64,000 bases of DNA from Echinicola shivajiensis. Its GTDB lineage: Bacteria > Bacteroidota > Bacteroidia > Cytophagales > Cyclobacteriaceae. The stretch covers positions 1 through 64,000 of the forward strand of contig NZ_JAHHZM010000005.1 in the NCBI RefSeq assembly GCF_018642165.1. The letters run 5' to 3'. Position numbers and translations under genes: made by a program. Shown here one piece after another: positions 53,190 to 61,979 of this stretch (position 1 is the stretch's first letter; each line of letters opens with the position of its first letter). The notes under the pieces were generated by a model. It had not been told where the DNA came from, did no database searches, and saw only the letters and a list, made by a program, of their open reading frames with translations.

Positions 53190-53197
53190 TAAGTTTG
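53190..53197 (+). promoter_or_regulatory. Candidate -7 box for the sugar symporter
   Basis: TAAGTTTG fits TAnnTTTG, 88 bp before the start. No -33 box was found; by chance such a motif is expected every few kb in this AT-rich DNA. Confidence 0.3.
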
Positions 53198-53285
53198 TTT
53201 AATGCATAATTCCTCAAGATCTAAGTGGGGGATTAACACCAAGCTCTTTTTGATTAATACTGAATTTGAATAACCTAAAACAACT

Positions 53286-54677
53286 ATGAGCAATAAGAAT
53301 TATAATTTACCCTATCTATTGGCCTTGGCATTTACATCTGCGATGGGAGGGCTGCTGTTTGGCTATGACTGGGTGGTTATTGGAGGGGCGAAGCCCTTCT
53401 ATGAGCTGTTTTTTGAAATTAACCAGTCACCGCAGCTACAGGGCTGGGCCATGAGCAGTGCTTTGGTAGGCTGTATTTTTGGGGCCATGCTTTCGGGGAC
53501 TGTGTCCGACAAATATGGGAGAAAATACCCTTTGATCTGGTCAGCAGCTTTATTTGTGATTTCTGCTTTTGGAAGTGGATATGCTGATGATTTTTATTGG
53601 TTTATCATTTACAGATTGATAGGAGGCGTGGGCATAGGCTTGGCCTCAACGCTTTCTCCAATGTATATAGCTGAGGTGGCTCCTGCGGAATTGAGAGGGA
53701 GGTTTGTGGCGATTAACCAGCTGACCATTGTGGTGGGGATTTTGGCTGCACAGATTGCCAATTACCTAATTGCTGAGCCAGTACCTGAAGGGATTTCAGC
53801 ATCAGCTATGCAGGCTTCTTGGAATGGTACTATGGGCTGGCGATGGATGTTCTGGGCTGAGCTGCTACCTGCTGGCGCCTTTTTTCTGCTGATGTTTGCC
53901 GTGCCCAAAAGTCCACGGTTTCTGCTGAAAATAGGAGAGGAGGCACGATCTACCAATATTTTGAGCAAAATTGGAGGTTTGGATTATGCCAAAATGGAAG
54001 TCAGAAAGATCAAAGAAACCTTTGTTGAGAAAGATGATAAAGTCCATTTTAAGGATTTAAATACACCCAAAATTAAACCTATCTTAATCTTGGGAATAGT
54101 ACTGGCCATCTTTCAACAGTGGTGCGGCATCAATGTTATTTTCAATTATGCGGAAGAAATTTTCAGCAGTGCTGGTTACAGTGTTGGGGATATGCTTTTC
54201 AATATTGTTATCACTGGCAGTGTAAATCTGGTATTCACCTTGGTGGCAATGCGAACAGTAGATAACTGGGGCCGTAAAAAGCTGATGTTATTTGGTTCCG
54301 GAGCTTTGGCCATCATCTATTTTGTCCTTGGTTTAAGTTATTTTCTTGGATGGACAGGCCTGCCTATATTGATTTTGGTAATATCGGCCATTGCGGTTTA
54401 CGCCATGTCTTTAGCCCCAATTACTTGGGTGGTTTTATCGGAAATATTCCCAAATCGTGTGCGTGGATTGGCCATGTCCATTGCCACTTTCAGCCTTTGG
54501 ATAGCCTCTTTTGTACTGACCTTCTCCTTTCCTATTCTCAACAGTGAGTTTGGAGCATATGGTACTTTTTGGGTCTATAGTGGCATCAGCTTTTTGGGCT
54601 TTTTATTCATAAGGAAAAAATTGCCTGAGACCAAGGGCAAAAGCTTGGAAGAAATAGAAACAGAATTCTTAAGATAA
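53286..54677 (+). CDS. MFS sugar:proton symporter (SP family, XylE-like)
   Basis: The 463-residue protein has 12 membrane spans and the sugar porter signatures: GYDWVVIGGAKPFY, the loop DKYGRK, PMYIAEVAPAELRGR, QQWCGINVIFNYAEEIF, PITWVVLSEIFPNRVRG and PETKGKSLEEIE. It would bring a monosaccharide such as xylose, arabinose or galactose across the inner membrane. It is divergent from AraC and starts an operon with the DUF5107 gene 6 bp downstream. Confidence 0.94.
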   Translation: MSNKNYNLPYLLALAFTSAMGGLLFGYDWVVIGGAKPFYELFFEINQSPQLQGWAMSSALVGCIFGAMLSGTVSDKYGRKYPLIWSAALFVISAFGSGYADDFYWFIIYRLIGGVGIGLASTLSPMYIAEVAPAELRGRFVAINQLTIVVGILAAQIANYLIAEPVPEGISASAMQASWNGTMGWRWMFWAELLPAGAFFLLMFAVPKSPRFLLKIGEEARSTNILSKIGGLDYAKMEVRKIKETFVEKDDKVHFKDLNTPKIKPILILGIVLAIFQQWCGINVIFNYAEEIFSSAGYSVGDMLFNIVITGSVNLVFTLVAMRTVDNWGRKKLMLFGSGALAIIYFVLGLSYFLGWTGLPILILVISAIAVYAMSLAPITWVVLSEIFPNRVRGLAMSIATFSLWIASFVLTFSFPILNSEFGAYGTFWVYSGISFLGFLFIRKKLPETKGKSLEEIETEFLR

Positions 54678-54683
54678 AATATT

Positions 54684-57600
54684 ATGAGCAGCTTTGAAAA
54701 GGTAAAAGCTTGGAAGGAAAGAGTGATCATTCCTACCTATGAAGTAAGTGAGGCAGAGAAATACCCTATATTTTTGGAGAAAAGGGTTTATCAGGGAAGT
54801 AGTGGATCGGTTTATCCAAACCCTGTAATTGAGAAGATCAGTGATGAAAAAACTGATAAGGAATGGGAGGTGATTTACTTGGAAAACAGTTACCTGAAAA
54901 TTATGGTGCTTCCGGCCCTTGGAGGCAGGATTCAGATGGCCTATGATAAGGTAAAAGAAAGACATTTTGTATACTATAATGAAGTGATCAAGCCAGCTTT
55001 GGTGGGACTAACTGGGCCTTGGATCTCAGGTGGCATTGAGTTTAACTGGCCACAACACCATAGGCCAAGCACCTATGACCCCGTTGATTCAGCTATTGAG
55101 GAAAATGCAGATGGTAGTGTGACGGTTTGGGTGAGTGAAGTAGAGCGTATGTTCCGCACAAAAGGGATGGCAGGATTTACCTTGCATCCGGATAAAGCTT
55201 ATTTGGAGATCAAAGGCAGGTTGTATAATAGGACCCCACATCCCCAGACTTTTCTCTGGTGGGCCAACCCTGCGGTGGCAGTAAATGATGATTACCAATC
55301 GGTATTTCCAGAGGATGTCAATGCAGTCTTTGACCATGGGAAAAGAGATGTATCCCGATTCCCAATTGCCACAGGTACTTACTATAAAGTAGATTATTCC
55401 GCTGGTGTGGATATTTCCAGATATAAGAATATTCCAGTGCCCACTTCATATATGGCGGTCAATTCGGATTTTGATTTTGTGGGGGGCTATGAGAATGATA
55501 CCAAGGGTGGATTGCTGCATATTGCTGATCACCATGTTTCTCCTGGCAAGAAGCAGTGGACCTGGGGTAATGGTGATTTCGGACATGCTTGGGACAGGAA
55601 CCTGACCGACCGTAATGGTCCTTATATTGAATTGATGTGTGGGGTTTATACGGATAACCAGCCTGATTTTTCCTGGATACAACCTTATGAGGAGCGGAAT
55701 TTTACCCAATACTTTATGCCCTACCAAGAGGTGGGCGTGGTGAAAAATGCCAATAAGGATGCCATGCTAAATGTTATCATGGAGGATGATAAAGCCAAGG
55801 TTATTGTTTATACAACAGGGATTTTTCCAAAAAGCCAAATCATACTTTCTAGTAATGATCAGGTGCTTATGGACACCCAATTTGACCTGAGCCCTGAAAA
55901 TGTATTTAGCCAATCACTGGAGTTGCCGGGATTTGCTGATGGGCTCAGTATGGAAGTGAAGGACGCAAACGGCCGATTACTGATAAACTGGAAAAAGCCA
56001 GCAGAAGAACTGAAACCAGTTCCTGAAGCAGCCAAGGCGGCCAAAGATCCTAAGGATATTAAAACCAATGAGGAACTTTACCTGACGGGACTTCATATTG
56101 AACAATACAGGCATGCGACCTATAGTCCTTTAGATTATTATAAGGAGGCGATTAGTCGAGATGCAGGGGATGTGAGGTGCAATAACGCTTTAGGATTGAA
56201 TTTGCTTAGAAGTGGGAAGTTTGAAGAGGCAGCCGGACATTTTCAGGTGGCCATTGATACACTTACCAAATTCAATCCAAACCCATATGATGGAGAACCT
56301 TATTTTAATAAGGGATTGGCTTTAAAGCTACAGGGTAAATTGGATGAAGCTTATGATGCCTTTTTCAAAGCTTGTTGGAATGCAGCCTGGCAGGATGCAG
56401 GGTATTTTAATGTTGCGCAAATAGCGCTTGTCTGTGGAGACTTGGATAAAGCCCTTGAATTGGTAGACATGTCATTAATCAGAAACTGGCATAACCACAA
56501 AGCGAGGCATTTGAAAACGGCCATTTTGCGGAAGTTAGGAATGGTTGGGGAGGCATGTGCTTTGATTGATTCCTCCTTGGAAATCGATAAGTTCAATTTT
56601 GGAGTACTTTTTGAAAAGTACCTGATCAGTGGGGAGGATACGGACAAAGCTTATTTAAAGGAATTGATCCGAGATTATAGCCATAACTATTTGGAATATG
56701 CTTTGGATTATGCTCAGGCAGGGCTTTATGAGGAAGCAGTCGCCTTATTGAAAGTCCATACTGAAGGCAAGGACTCTGTTTACCCAATGATCCATTATGC
56801 CATGGGTTATTTCCATGGTGAATTGGGAGATAGGGAGCAAGCTTTAAATTATTATAAACTGGCAGCCCAGATGTCTACTGATTATTGTTTCCCCAATAGG
56901 TTAGAGGAAGTAGTTATACTTCAGGCGGCCATAGAAGCCAATGAGGAAGATGATAAAGCCTTATATTATTTAGGGAATTTCTGGTTGGCCAAGAGGCACT
57001 ATGTGGATGCCAGAAGTTGTTGGGAAAAATCTCTGGCACTCAATGGAGGTTCATCATTGGTGTTGAGAAACCTCTCTTTGATCTACTATAATAAATTTGA
57101 CAGGAAGGATGAAGCGCAAAAGCTTTTGGAAAAGGCATTCGCTTTGGACAAGAGCCCAAGGCTACTGATGGAGCTAGACCAGCTTTACAAAAAGGTAGGT
57201 ATGGTACCTGCAGCACGTAAATCATTTTTAGATGAATATATGGAGCTTGTTGAATATAGGGATGATGTTTGTCTGGAATATGTTACCCTACTGAATATGT
57301 TGGGAGAAAACCAGAAAGCATTGGATCTTTTGATGAACCGACAGTTCCATCCATGGGAAGGTGGTGAAGGAAAAGTCCCTGCTCAGTATATCCTGAGCAA
57401 TGTGGAGCTGGCCAAGGCTGCTATTTCCAAGAATGAATTTGAGTTGGCGATTAAATACCTAGAGGCAGCCCAAGAATATCCTCATAATTTGGGAGAAGGA
57501 AAGCTATTTGGAGCCCAAGAAAATGATGTGTTCTACTGGTTGGGATGTGCCTATGAAGGCTTAGGTGAATTGGAACAGGCTCAAAAAGCCTGGAAAAAAG

Positions 57601-57998
57601 CCTCCGAAGGTTTGAGTGATCCTAGCCCTGCCATGTATTATAATGATCAGCAGCCGGATAAGATATTCTATCAAGGTCTTGCATTATTGAAGCTAGGGGA
57701 TCAGAGTGCAGCGATGAAGCGGTTCAATAAGCTGGTGGATTATGGAGAAACCCATATTTTTGATGATATCAAAATCGATTATTTCGCTGTATCGCTGCCT
57801 GATCTATTGATATGGGACGAGGTTCTTAATGTGCGTAACCATATCCATTGTAATTATCTGATTGGGTTAGGGAAGTTTGGTAGGGGAGAAATATCCGCAG
57901 CTCAAAAAGCAATGAAAACAGCTTTAGACTTGGATGTGTATCATTTGGGCGTTCATTTTCATAAAGCACTAATGGATGATAATTATGTTATTTTCTAA
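54684..57998 (+). CDS. DUF5107 domain protein with TPR repeats
   Basis: The 1104-residue protein begins VKAWKERVIIPTYEVSEAEKYPIFLEKRVYQGSSGSVYP, as in the DUF5107 family, whose beta-sandwich resembles the galactose mutarotase/glycosidase supersandwich. From about residue 460 to the end there are many tetratricopeptide repeats (for example ALGLNLLRSGKFEEAAGHFQVAI and FNKGLALKLQGKLDEAYDAF). No signal peptide is seen, so it is probably cytoplasmic. The function is unknown; the position 6 bp after a sugar symporter suggests handling of imported sugar or oligosaccharide. A terminator follows. Confidence 0.88.
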   Translation: MSSFEKVKAWKERVIIPTYEVSEAEKYPIFLEKRVYQGSSGSVYPNPVIEKISDEKTDKEWEVIYLENSYLKIMVLPALGGRIQMAYDKVKERHFVYYNEVIKPALVGLTGPWISGGIEFNWPQHHRPSTYDPVDSAIEENADGSVTVWVSEVERMFRTKGMAGFTLHPDKAYLEIKGRLYNRTPHPQTFLWWANPAVAVNDDYQSVFPEDVNAVFDHGKRDVSRFPIATGTYYKVDYSAGVDISRYKNIPVPTSYMAVNSDFDFVGGYENDTKGGLLHIADHHVSPGKKQWTWGNGDFGHAWDRNLTDRNGPYIELMCGVYTDNQPDFSWIQPYEERNFTQYFMPYQEVGVVKNANKDAMLNVIMEDDKAKVIVYTTGIFPKSQIILSSNDQVLMDTQFDLSPENVFSQSLELPGFADGLSMEVKDANGRLLINWKKPAEELKPVPEAAKAAKDPKDIKTNEELYLTGLHIEQYRHATYSPLDYYKEAISRDAGDVRCNNALGLNLLRSGKFEEAAGHFQVAIDTLTKFNPNPYDGEPYFNKGLALKLQGKLDEAYDAFFKACWNAAWQDAGYFNVAQIALVCGDLDKALELVDMSLIRNWHNHKARHLKTAILRKLGMVGEACALIDSSLEIDKFNFGVLFEKYLISGEDTDKAYLKELIRDYSHNYLEYALDYAQAGLYEEAVALLKVHTEGKDSVYPMIHYAMGYFHGELGDREQALNYYKLAAQMSTDYCFPNRLEEVVILQAAIEANEEDDKALYYLGNFWLAKRHYVDARSCWEKSLALNGGSSLVLRNLSLIYYNKFDRKDEAQKLLEKAFALDKSPRLLMELDQLYKKVGMVPAARKSFLDEYMELVEYRDDVCLEYVTLLNMLGENQKALDLLMNRQFHPWEGGEGKVPAQYILSNVELAKAAISKNEFELAIKYLEAAQEYPHNLGEGKLFGAQENDVFYWLGCAYEGLGELEQAQKAWKKASEGLSDPSPAMYYNDQQPDKIFYQGLALLKLGDQSAAMKRFNKLVDYGETHIFDDIKIDYFAVSLPDLLIWDEVLNVRNHIHCNYLIGLGKFGRGEISAAQKAMKTALDLDVYHLGVHFHKALMDDNYVIF

Positions 57999-58051
57999 AG
58001 TGGAATTTTGAAATAATCGAGCTTAGAAAATATAAGTATTTGTAGCAATTG

Positions 58052-58090
58052 AACAACCCTTAGGATATACCTAGGGGTTGTTTTTTATTT
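58052..58090 (+). terminator. Terminator of the symporter-DUF5107 operon
   Basis: The 13-bp arms AACAACCCTTAGG / CCTAGGGGTTGTT (one mismatch) enclose a 5-nt loop, followed by T-rich sequence. Confidence 0.85.
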
Positions 58091-58400
58091 ATTGTATATC
58101 TGAATAATAGTATGTATTGAAATTCAAAGCAGTTTTTTCTTATTTGATCTTTCCTACTTTTTATTCAGGTATTGTTGTGTTCTTGAAGGTCTTCATGAAT
58201 GCTGTGCATTTCCATTGATGAAAATTTGGGGAAAAATCTAGGCGATGGAGCATTCTTCAAATTGAGTCAGTTTTGTTTTCAAATACGGTGATTTTGGCTC
58301 AATTTGATTTTGTGGTAGCTGCTTTTGGCTAAAAATGAGCGGATATAGGCTCGATGGTGATCGGGATAGGTTCTTTAGGCTGAGGAAACCACCTTAAACG

Positions 58401-58490
58401 AGAGAATCTGCCCTGCAAACAGGCTACTCGCTAAAAACAGTCACTGACTGTTTTTTTTTACACTCGTCCCTCCACGAAGCGAGTTAGCTC
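58401..58490 (+). other. Structured element ending in a strong hairpin (possible small RNA)
   Basis: There are three nested or neighbouring pairings: CCTG-CAAA-CAGG (58412-58423), the hairpin AAAAACAGTCA-C-TGACTGTTTTT followed by nine T in all (58433-58459), and outer arms GCTACTCGCT (58423-58432) and AGCGAGTTAGC (58478-58488). No gene ends here to need a terminator, so a small transcript is possible. Confidence 0.4.
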
Positions 58491-58610
58491 ATATTTTTTA
58501 CGCCTCAATCAATCGCCACAAAACCGAATGTCAAATGCCATTGGAAGGATTTTAGTTTAATATTTCATTATTACTTCATACAAAATCCTGGAAAGTCAGA
58601 TTTCTTTTTT

Positions 58611-58757
58611 CTGTATATCCGCAATTGCACCAGTAAGGTTCACCGTCCAAAATATGTTCTCAAAAATAGCCCATATCTAACCGAAATGAAGAATTAAATC
58701 AGTGTAAATCTGTGGAATCCGTGAGAAATAAGGTGACTGGTGTGAAAACGGATAATC
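58611..58757 (-). repeat. MITE-like repeat, copy B (inverted relative to copy A)
   Basis: Read on the minus strand it starts GATTATCCGTTTTCACACCA and ends with the GATATACAG motif. It shares 22 identical bases at the start, an 18-base block and the other short blocks with copy A in the same order. The middle is diverged. Confidence 0.75.
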
Positions 58758-58918
58758 ATATTCTTTTTTATTGAAGGATAGGTTGGGTGAAAATCCTTGA
58801 TTATATCAAATGGCGGAAAACTAGTTTTATAAGGGAGAATGAAATTGTAAACTAGGGGCAATTGTATATTTTTCAAATAAGTGTAAATTACACAATTGTA
58901 AATAATCCCGAAATAGTC

Positions 58919-61633
58919 ATGTTAAAAAATACCGTTATCACTATAGTATTTATTTGCTGCATTTTTTTGACGCCCCTCTTATCGGCCCAGGAAATCTGGG
59001 ATAAATTGAAGGAGATGCCTCAGCGATTGGGGATAGAAAATGGCTTCATTGAATTAGAAAACCAGTCATTTAATATCAAGTTGGTAAAAGATGCCCAGAC
59101 CTTGGCCAGTTTGATTCCCAAAGCAGATCCCAGTTTTGATTATTCCCCATTTGAGCATTTGGAAAAGCGTGGAGGGGATGGTGTATATCAGTTGGGGGAT
59201 ATTAATATTAGGCTTAAGGAAGTGGGAGCAAATGCATGGAAGGAATACTCCAGTGCCGAAAAAAGGGAGCCAATAACCGCTATTAACGGGAATAAAAAAT
59301 CTTTGGCGGCAGCTGACCTTTCCAATACCTTCCCATCCGAATTTCCCCTTTCAATAAGTCGGTATTGGGAGGAGAATGGGGAGAATTTAGTGATGAGATT
59401 TGAGTTGAAGAACAATTCCTCCAAAGCGCTTGAAATTGGCGGATTGGGCTTGCCATTGATTTTTGACAATATTCTCCACCATAAAAGCCTGAAAGAAGCT
59501 CATCATCAAAAAGTGTTTTATGATCCTTATATCGGAATGGATGCAGGTTACCTGCAAGTAAATAGGCTGGATGGTAAGGGGCCTGTACTGTTGGTAATGC
59601 CTTATGGACAAACCCCTTTTGAAGCTTATAATCCACTATTAGATGACCCAACGCCCAAGGGGATTACTTTTGAGGGATTCCATGAATGGCAGGTTTTTAC
59701 TAAGGCCTTTGAGGAGGAATGGGCAGGAGCAGCACCTTGGAATACACCTCATTTTAAAACTCTGAACCCTAGTGAGACAATGGAAGTGGGATTGAAATTT
59801 GCATTGGCAGATGGTGTGAGGGAAATAGAGAATAAATTGATTGAAGAGGAGCGGCCAGTGGCTATTGGCATTCCTGGATATGTTCTTCCCAAGGATGTTC
59901 AGGGAAAGTTGTTTTTGAAGTATCCTAAAGAAATAAGTTCCATTGAAATTTCACCCAAGGGTGCATTGACCATTAAAAAGACCAATCGTAAAGATGAGGC
60001 TTGGGCAGCCTATAATGTCATTGGAGAAAAATGGGGCAGGGCAAGCGTGGAGGTTGAATATACAGACGGCACAATTCAGAGCATACAGTATAAGGTGATC
60101 AAGCCAGAAGCAGAGGTTTTGGCCAATATGGGCAGTTTTCTTACCCACGAACAATGGTATGAGGATGAAGCAGACCTTTTTCATAGAAGTCCTTCTGTAG
60201 TATCGTATGATTATGAGGATAAACAAAAAGTCCTGCAGGACAGTAGGGCCTGGATAGCTGGGATAGGTGATGAAGGGGGATCGGGTTCATGGTTGGCTGC
60301 CATGATGAAACAGTTGGTGTCTCCTGATCCAGAGGAAATCCAAAAGCTAGAGCAGTTTGTGCATCAGACACTTTGGGGAGGCTTGCAGTATAGTGAGGGC
60401 GATCTCAAATACGGTGTGAAGAAAAGTCTTTTCTATTATGAACCGGACAGTATGCCCAAGGGTACCTACAGTGAGGATATCAACTATAACACTTGGGCTG
60501 CCTGGAGTAAGAAGGATGCCAGTTCCACTGGGAGATCCTACAATTATCCTCATGTGGTGGCAGCTTATTGGGTGATGTACCGGCTTTCTAAAGACTATAT
60601 TGACCTAATAGATAAAGAAAAATGGGATTGGTATTTGGATCAGGCTTATGAGACTTCTCTGGCTATGGTCGCCCAAGCGCCACATTATGCCCAGTTTGGT
60701 CAGATGGAGGGAAGTGTTTTCTTGTATTTATTGAATGACCTCCAGCGGGAAGGTTGGATAGAAAAGGCAAGGGCTTTGGAAAGTGCCATGCGAAAGCGAG
60801 CAGATATCTGGGAATCCCTGGATTTTCCTTTTGGGAGTGAGATGCCCTGGGATTCCACCGGACAGGAGGAGGTTTATATGTGGTCCAATTATTTTGGCTT
60901 TGACAAAAAGGCTGAAGTAACATTGAATGCTATTTTAGCCTATATGCCCACAGTGCCACATTGGGGCTATAATGGCAGTGCCAGAAGGTATTGGGATTTT
61001 CTTTATGGAGGGAAAATCAGCAGAATTGAGCGGCAATTGCATCATTATGGATCGGCACTTAATGCCATTCCGGTTTTGGATGCTTATAGGAGTATGCCGG
61101 AAGATTTGTATTTGCTTAGAGTGGGCTATGCAGGAATGATGGGGGCTTTGGCCAATATTACTGAAGATGGTTTTGGCCCTTCAGCTTTCCATTCTTTTCC
61201 CAATACTTTGAAGATTGATCCTTTATCCGGAGATTATGGTCCTGGTTTTTATGGTTATGCGGTTAATACCAGCGCCTATTTGTATAAGGATGAACGATTT
61301 GGCTGGTTGGGTTTTGGAGGTAATGTAAAAAGCCAGCAAGGTAAGGTGGTTTTGGATAATACCACAGGAGCAAAGAATGCGGTTTTTGTGTCTCCAGCTA
61401 ATGTTTGGGTTACTTCTAGGGTAGGGAAAATCACTCAGGTGACTTTTGATGAAAGTACCAAAGTGATCAGTCTTCAAATGCTCGGAGCTGCTCATGCACA
61501 AGTAGCCAAGTTAAATATAAAAGCAAAAGGATATCATCTTGAAGGCAAGCTTACTGAGGAAAAAGGGATTTTGGTAGTTCCTTTGGGAAGCGGGGAGGTA
61601 AAAAAGCTTGTTTTGGTGCCAGATGAAAATTAG
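58919..61633 (+). CDS. DUF5695 family exported protein
   Basis: The product is 904 residues from the ATG at 58919 (MLKNTVITIVFICC), where a signal peptide begins; a TTG at 58862 would add 19 non-signal residues. The family (DUF5695) is found in Bacteroidota polysaccharide loci. An N-terminal beta-sandwich (about 30-320) is followed by a helical, toroid-like part rich in aromatics (DYEDKQKVLQDSRAWIAGIGDEGG, YNYPHVVAAYWVMYRLSKDY, GQMEGSVFLYLLNDLQREGW) and a short C-terminal beta domain. I suspect a glycoside hydrolase or lyase, but no catalytic residues can be named. Confidence 0.87.
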   Translation: MLKNTVITIVFICCIFLTPLLSAQEIWDKLKEMPQRLGIENGFIELENQSFNIKLVKDAQTLASLIPKADPSFDYSPFEHLEKRGGDGVYQLGDINIRLKEVGANAWKEYSSAEKREPITAINGNKKSLAAADLSNTFPSEFPLSISRYWEENGENLVMRFELKNNSSKALEIGGLGLPLIFDNILHHKSLKEAHHQKVFYDPYIGMDAGYLQVNRLDGKGPVLLVMPYGQTPFEAYNPLLDDPTPKGITFEGFHEWQVFTKAFEEEWAGAAPWNTPHFKTLNPSETMEVGLKFALADGVREIENKLIEEERPVAIGIPGYVLPKDVQGKLFLKYPKEISSIEISPKGALTIKKTNRKDEAWAAYNVIGEKWGRASVEVEYTDGTIQSIQYKVIKPEAEVLANMGSFLTHEQWYEDEADLFHRSPSVVSYDYEDKQKVLQDSRAWIAGIGDEGGSGSWLAAMMKQLVSPDPEEIQKLEQFVHQTLWGGLQYSEGDLKYGVKKSLFYYEPDSMPKGTYSEDINYNTWAAWSKKDASSTGRSYNYPHVVAAYWVMYRLSKDYIDLIDKEKWDWYLDQAYETSLAMVAQAPHYAQFGQMEGSVFLYLLNDLQREGWIEKARALESAMRKRADIWESLDFPFGSEMPWDSTGQEEVYMWSNYFGFDKKAEVTLNAILAYMPTVPHWGYNGSARRYWDFLYGGKISRIERQLHHYGSALNAIPVLDAYRSMPEDLYLLRVGYAGMMGALANITEDGFGPSAFHSFPNTLKIDPLSGDYGPGFYGYAVNTSAYLYKDERFGWLGFGGNVKSQQGKVVLDNTTGAKNAVFVSPANVWVTSRVGKITQVTFDESTKVISLQMLGAAHAQVAKLNIKAKGYHLEGKLTEEKGILVVPLGSGEVKKLVLVPDEN

Positions 61634-61691
61634 CAAATTGGCCAGGTTGCAATAGGGGGGAAATCACTTTTGAAAACTGTCAGTAAAGTGA

Positions 61692-61750
61692 TGTCAGCCT
61701 GAGCGGAGTCGAAGGCCAGAAAACGGACCTCGACTCCGCTCGGTCTGACA
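61692..61750. repeat. REP-like palindrome
   Basis: The 26-bp arms match at 22 positions around a 7-nt loop; the core is GAGCGGAGTCGA / TCGACTCCGCTC. GC content is higher than in the surrounding DNA. Palindromes with this core are often found between genes in many Bacteroidota. Confidence 0.75.
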
Positions 61751-61825
61751 CCTAACTATTTTAATTAAATAATATCAAAGATTAAAAGCGATTTCCCTGA
61801 GGTTACAATGGGATAGTAAATTTTA

Positions 61826-61976
61826 TCTGATTATCCGCTATGATGCCAGTAACCATAAATCCTTTGCTCAAGTGGTCCGAAGACTGAAGTCTGAAGACCG
61901 AAGTAATTGATACTTTCTTCAAAAGGATCGTTTCGATTCCCTTTTAAAATTTACTGGTGAAATAGCGGATATACAG
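61826..61976. repeat. MITE-like repeat, copy C
   Basis: The ends form a clear terminal inverted repeat: left TCTGATTATCCGCTAT then ATGCCAGTAA, right (reversed) TCTGTATATCCGCTAT then TTCACCAGTAA; 21 of 27 positions match. Its interior differs from copies A and B and contains a 7-bp tandem repeat. Its right end is 3 bp from the GH127 stop codon. Confidence 0.75.
61879..61906. repeat. Four-unit 7-bp tandem repeat inside copy C
   Basis: Units GAAGACT, GAAGTCT, GAAGACC and GAAGTAA repeat with a period of 7 bases. Confidence 0.65.
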
Positions 61977-61979
61977 AAT

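Larger units (their letters stand above)
57999..58918. other. Intergenic region, 920 bp
   Basis: It holds the DUF5107 terminator, a structured stretch with its own terminator-like hairpin (58401-58490), and copy B of the MITE-like repeat. No protein gene is supported. Confidence 0.7.
61634..61979. other. Convergent intergenic region, 346 bp
   Basis: It lies between DUF5695 and GH127 stops. It is almost filled by a REP-like palindrome (61692-61750) and MITE-like copy C (61826-61976). No gene is supported. Confidence 0.75.

Noticed and set aside
61879-61906. 7-bp tandem repeat considered as a CRISPR or phase-variable tract
   Set aside because: The units are too short and too few, with no spacers, and it does not lie in a promoter or coding sequence.
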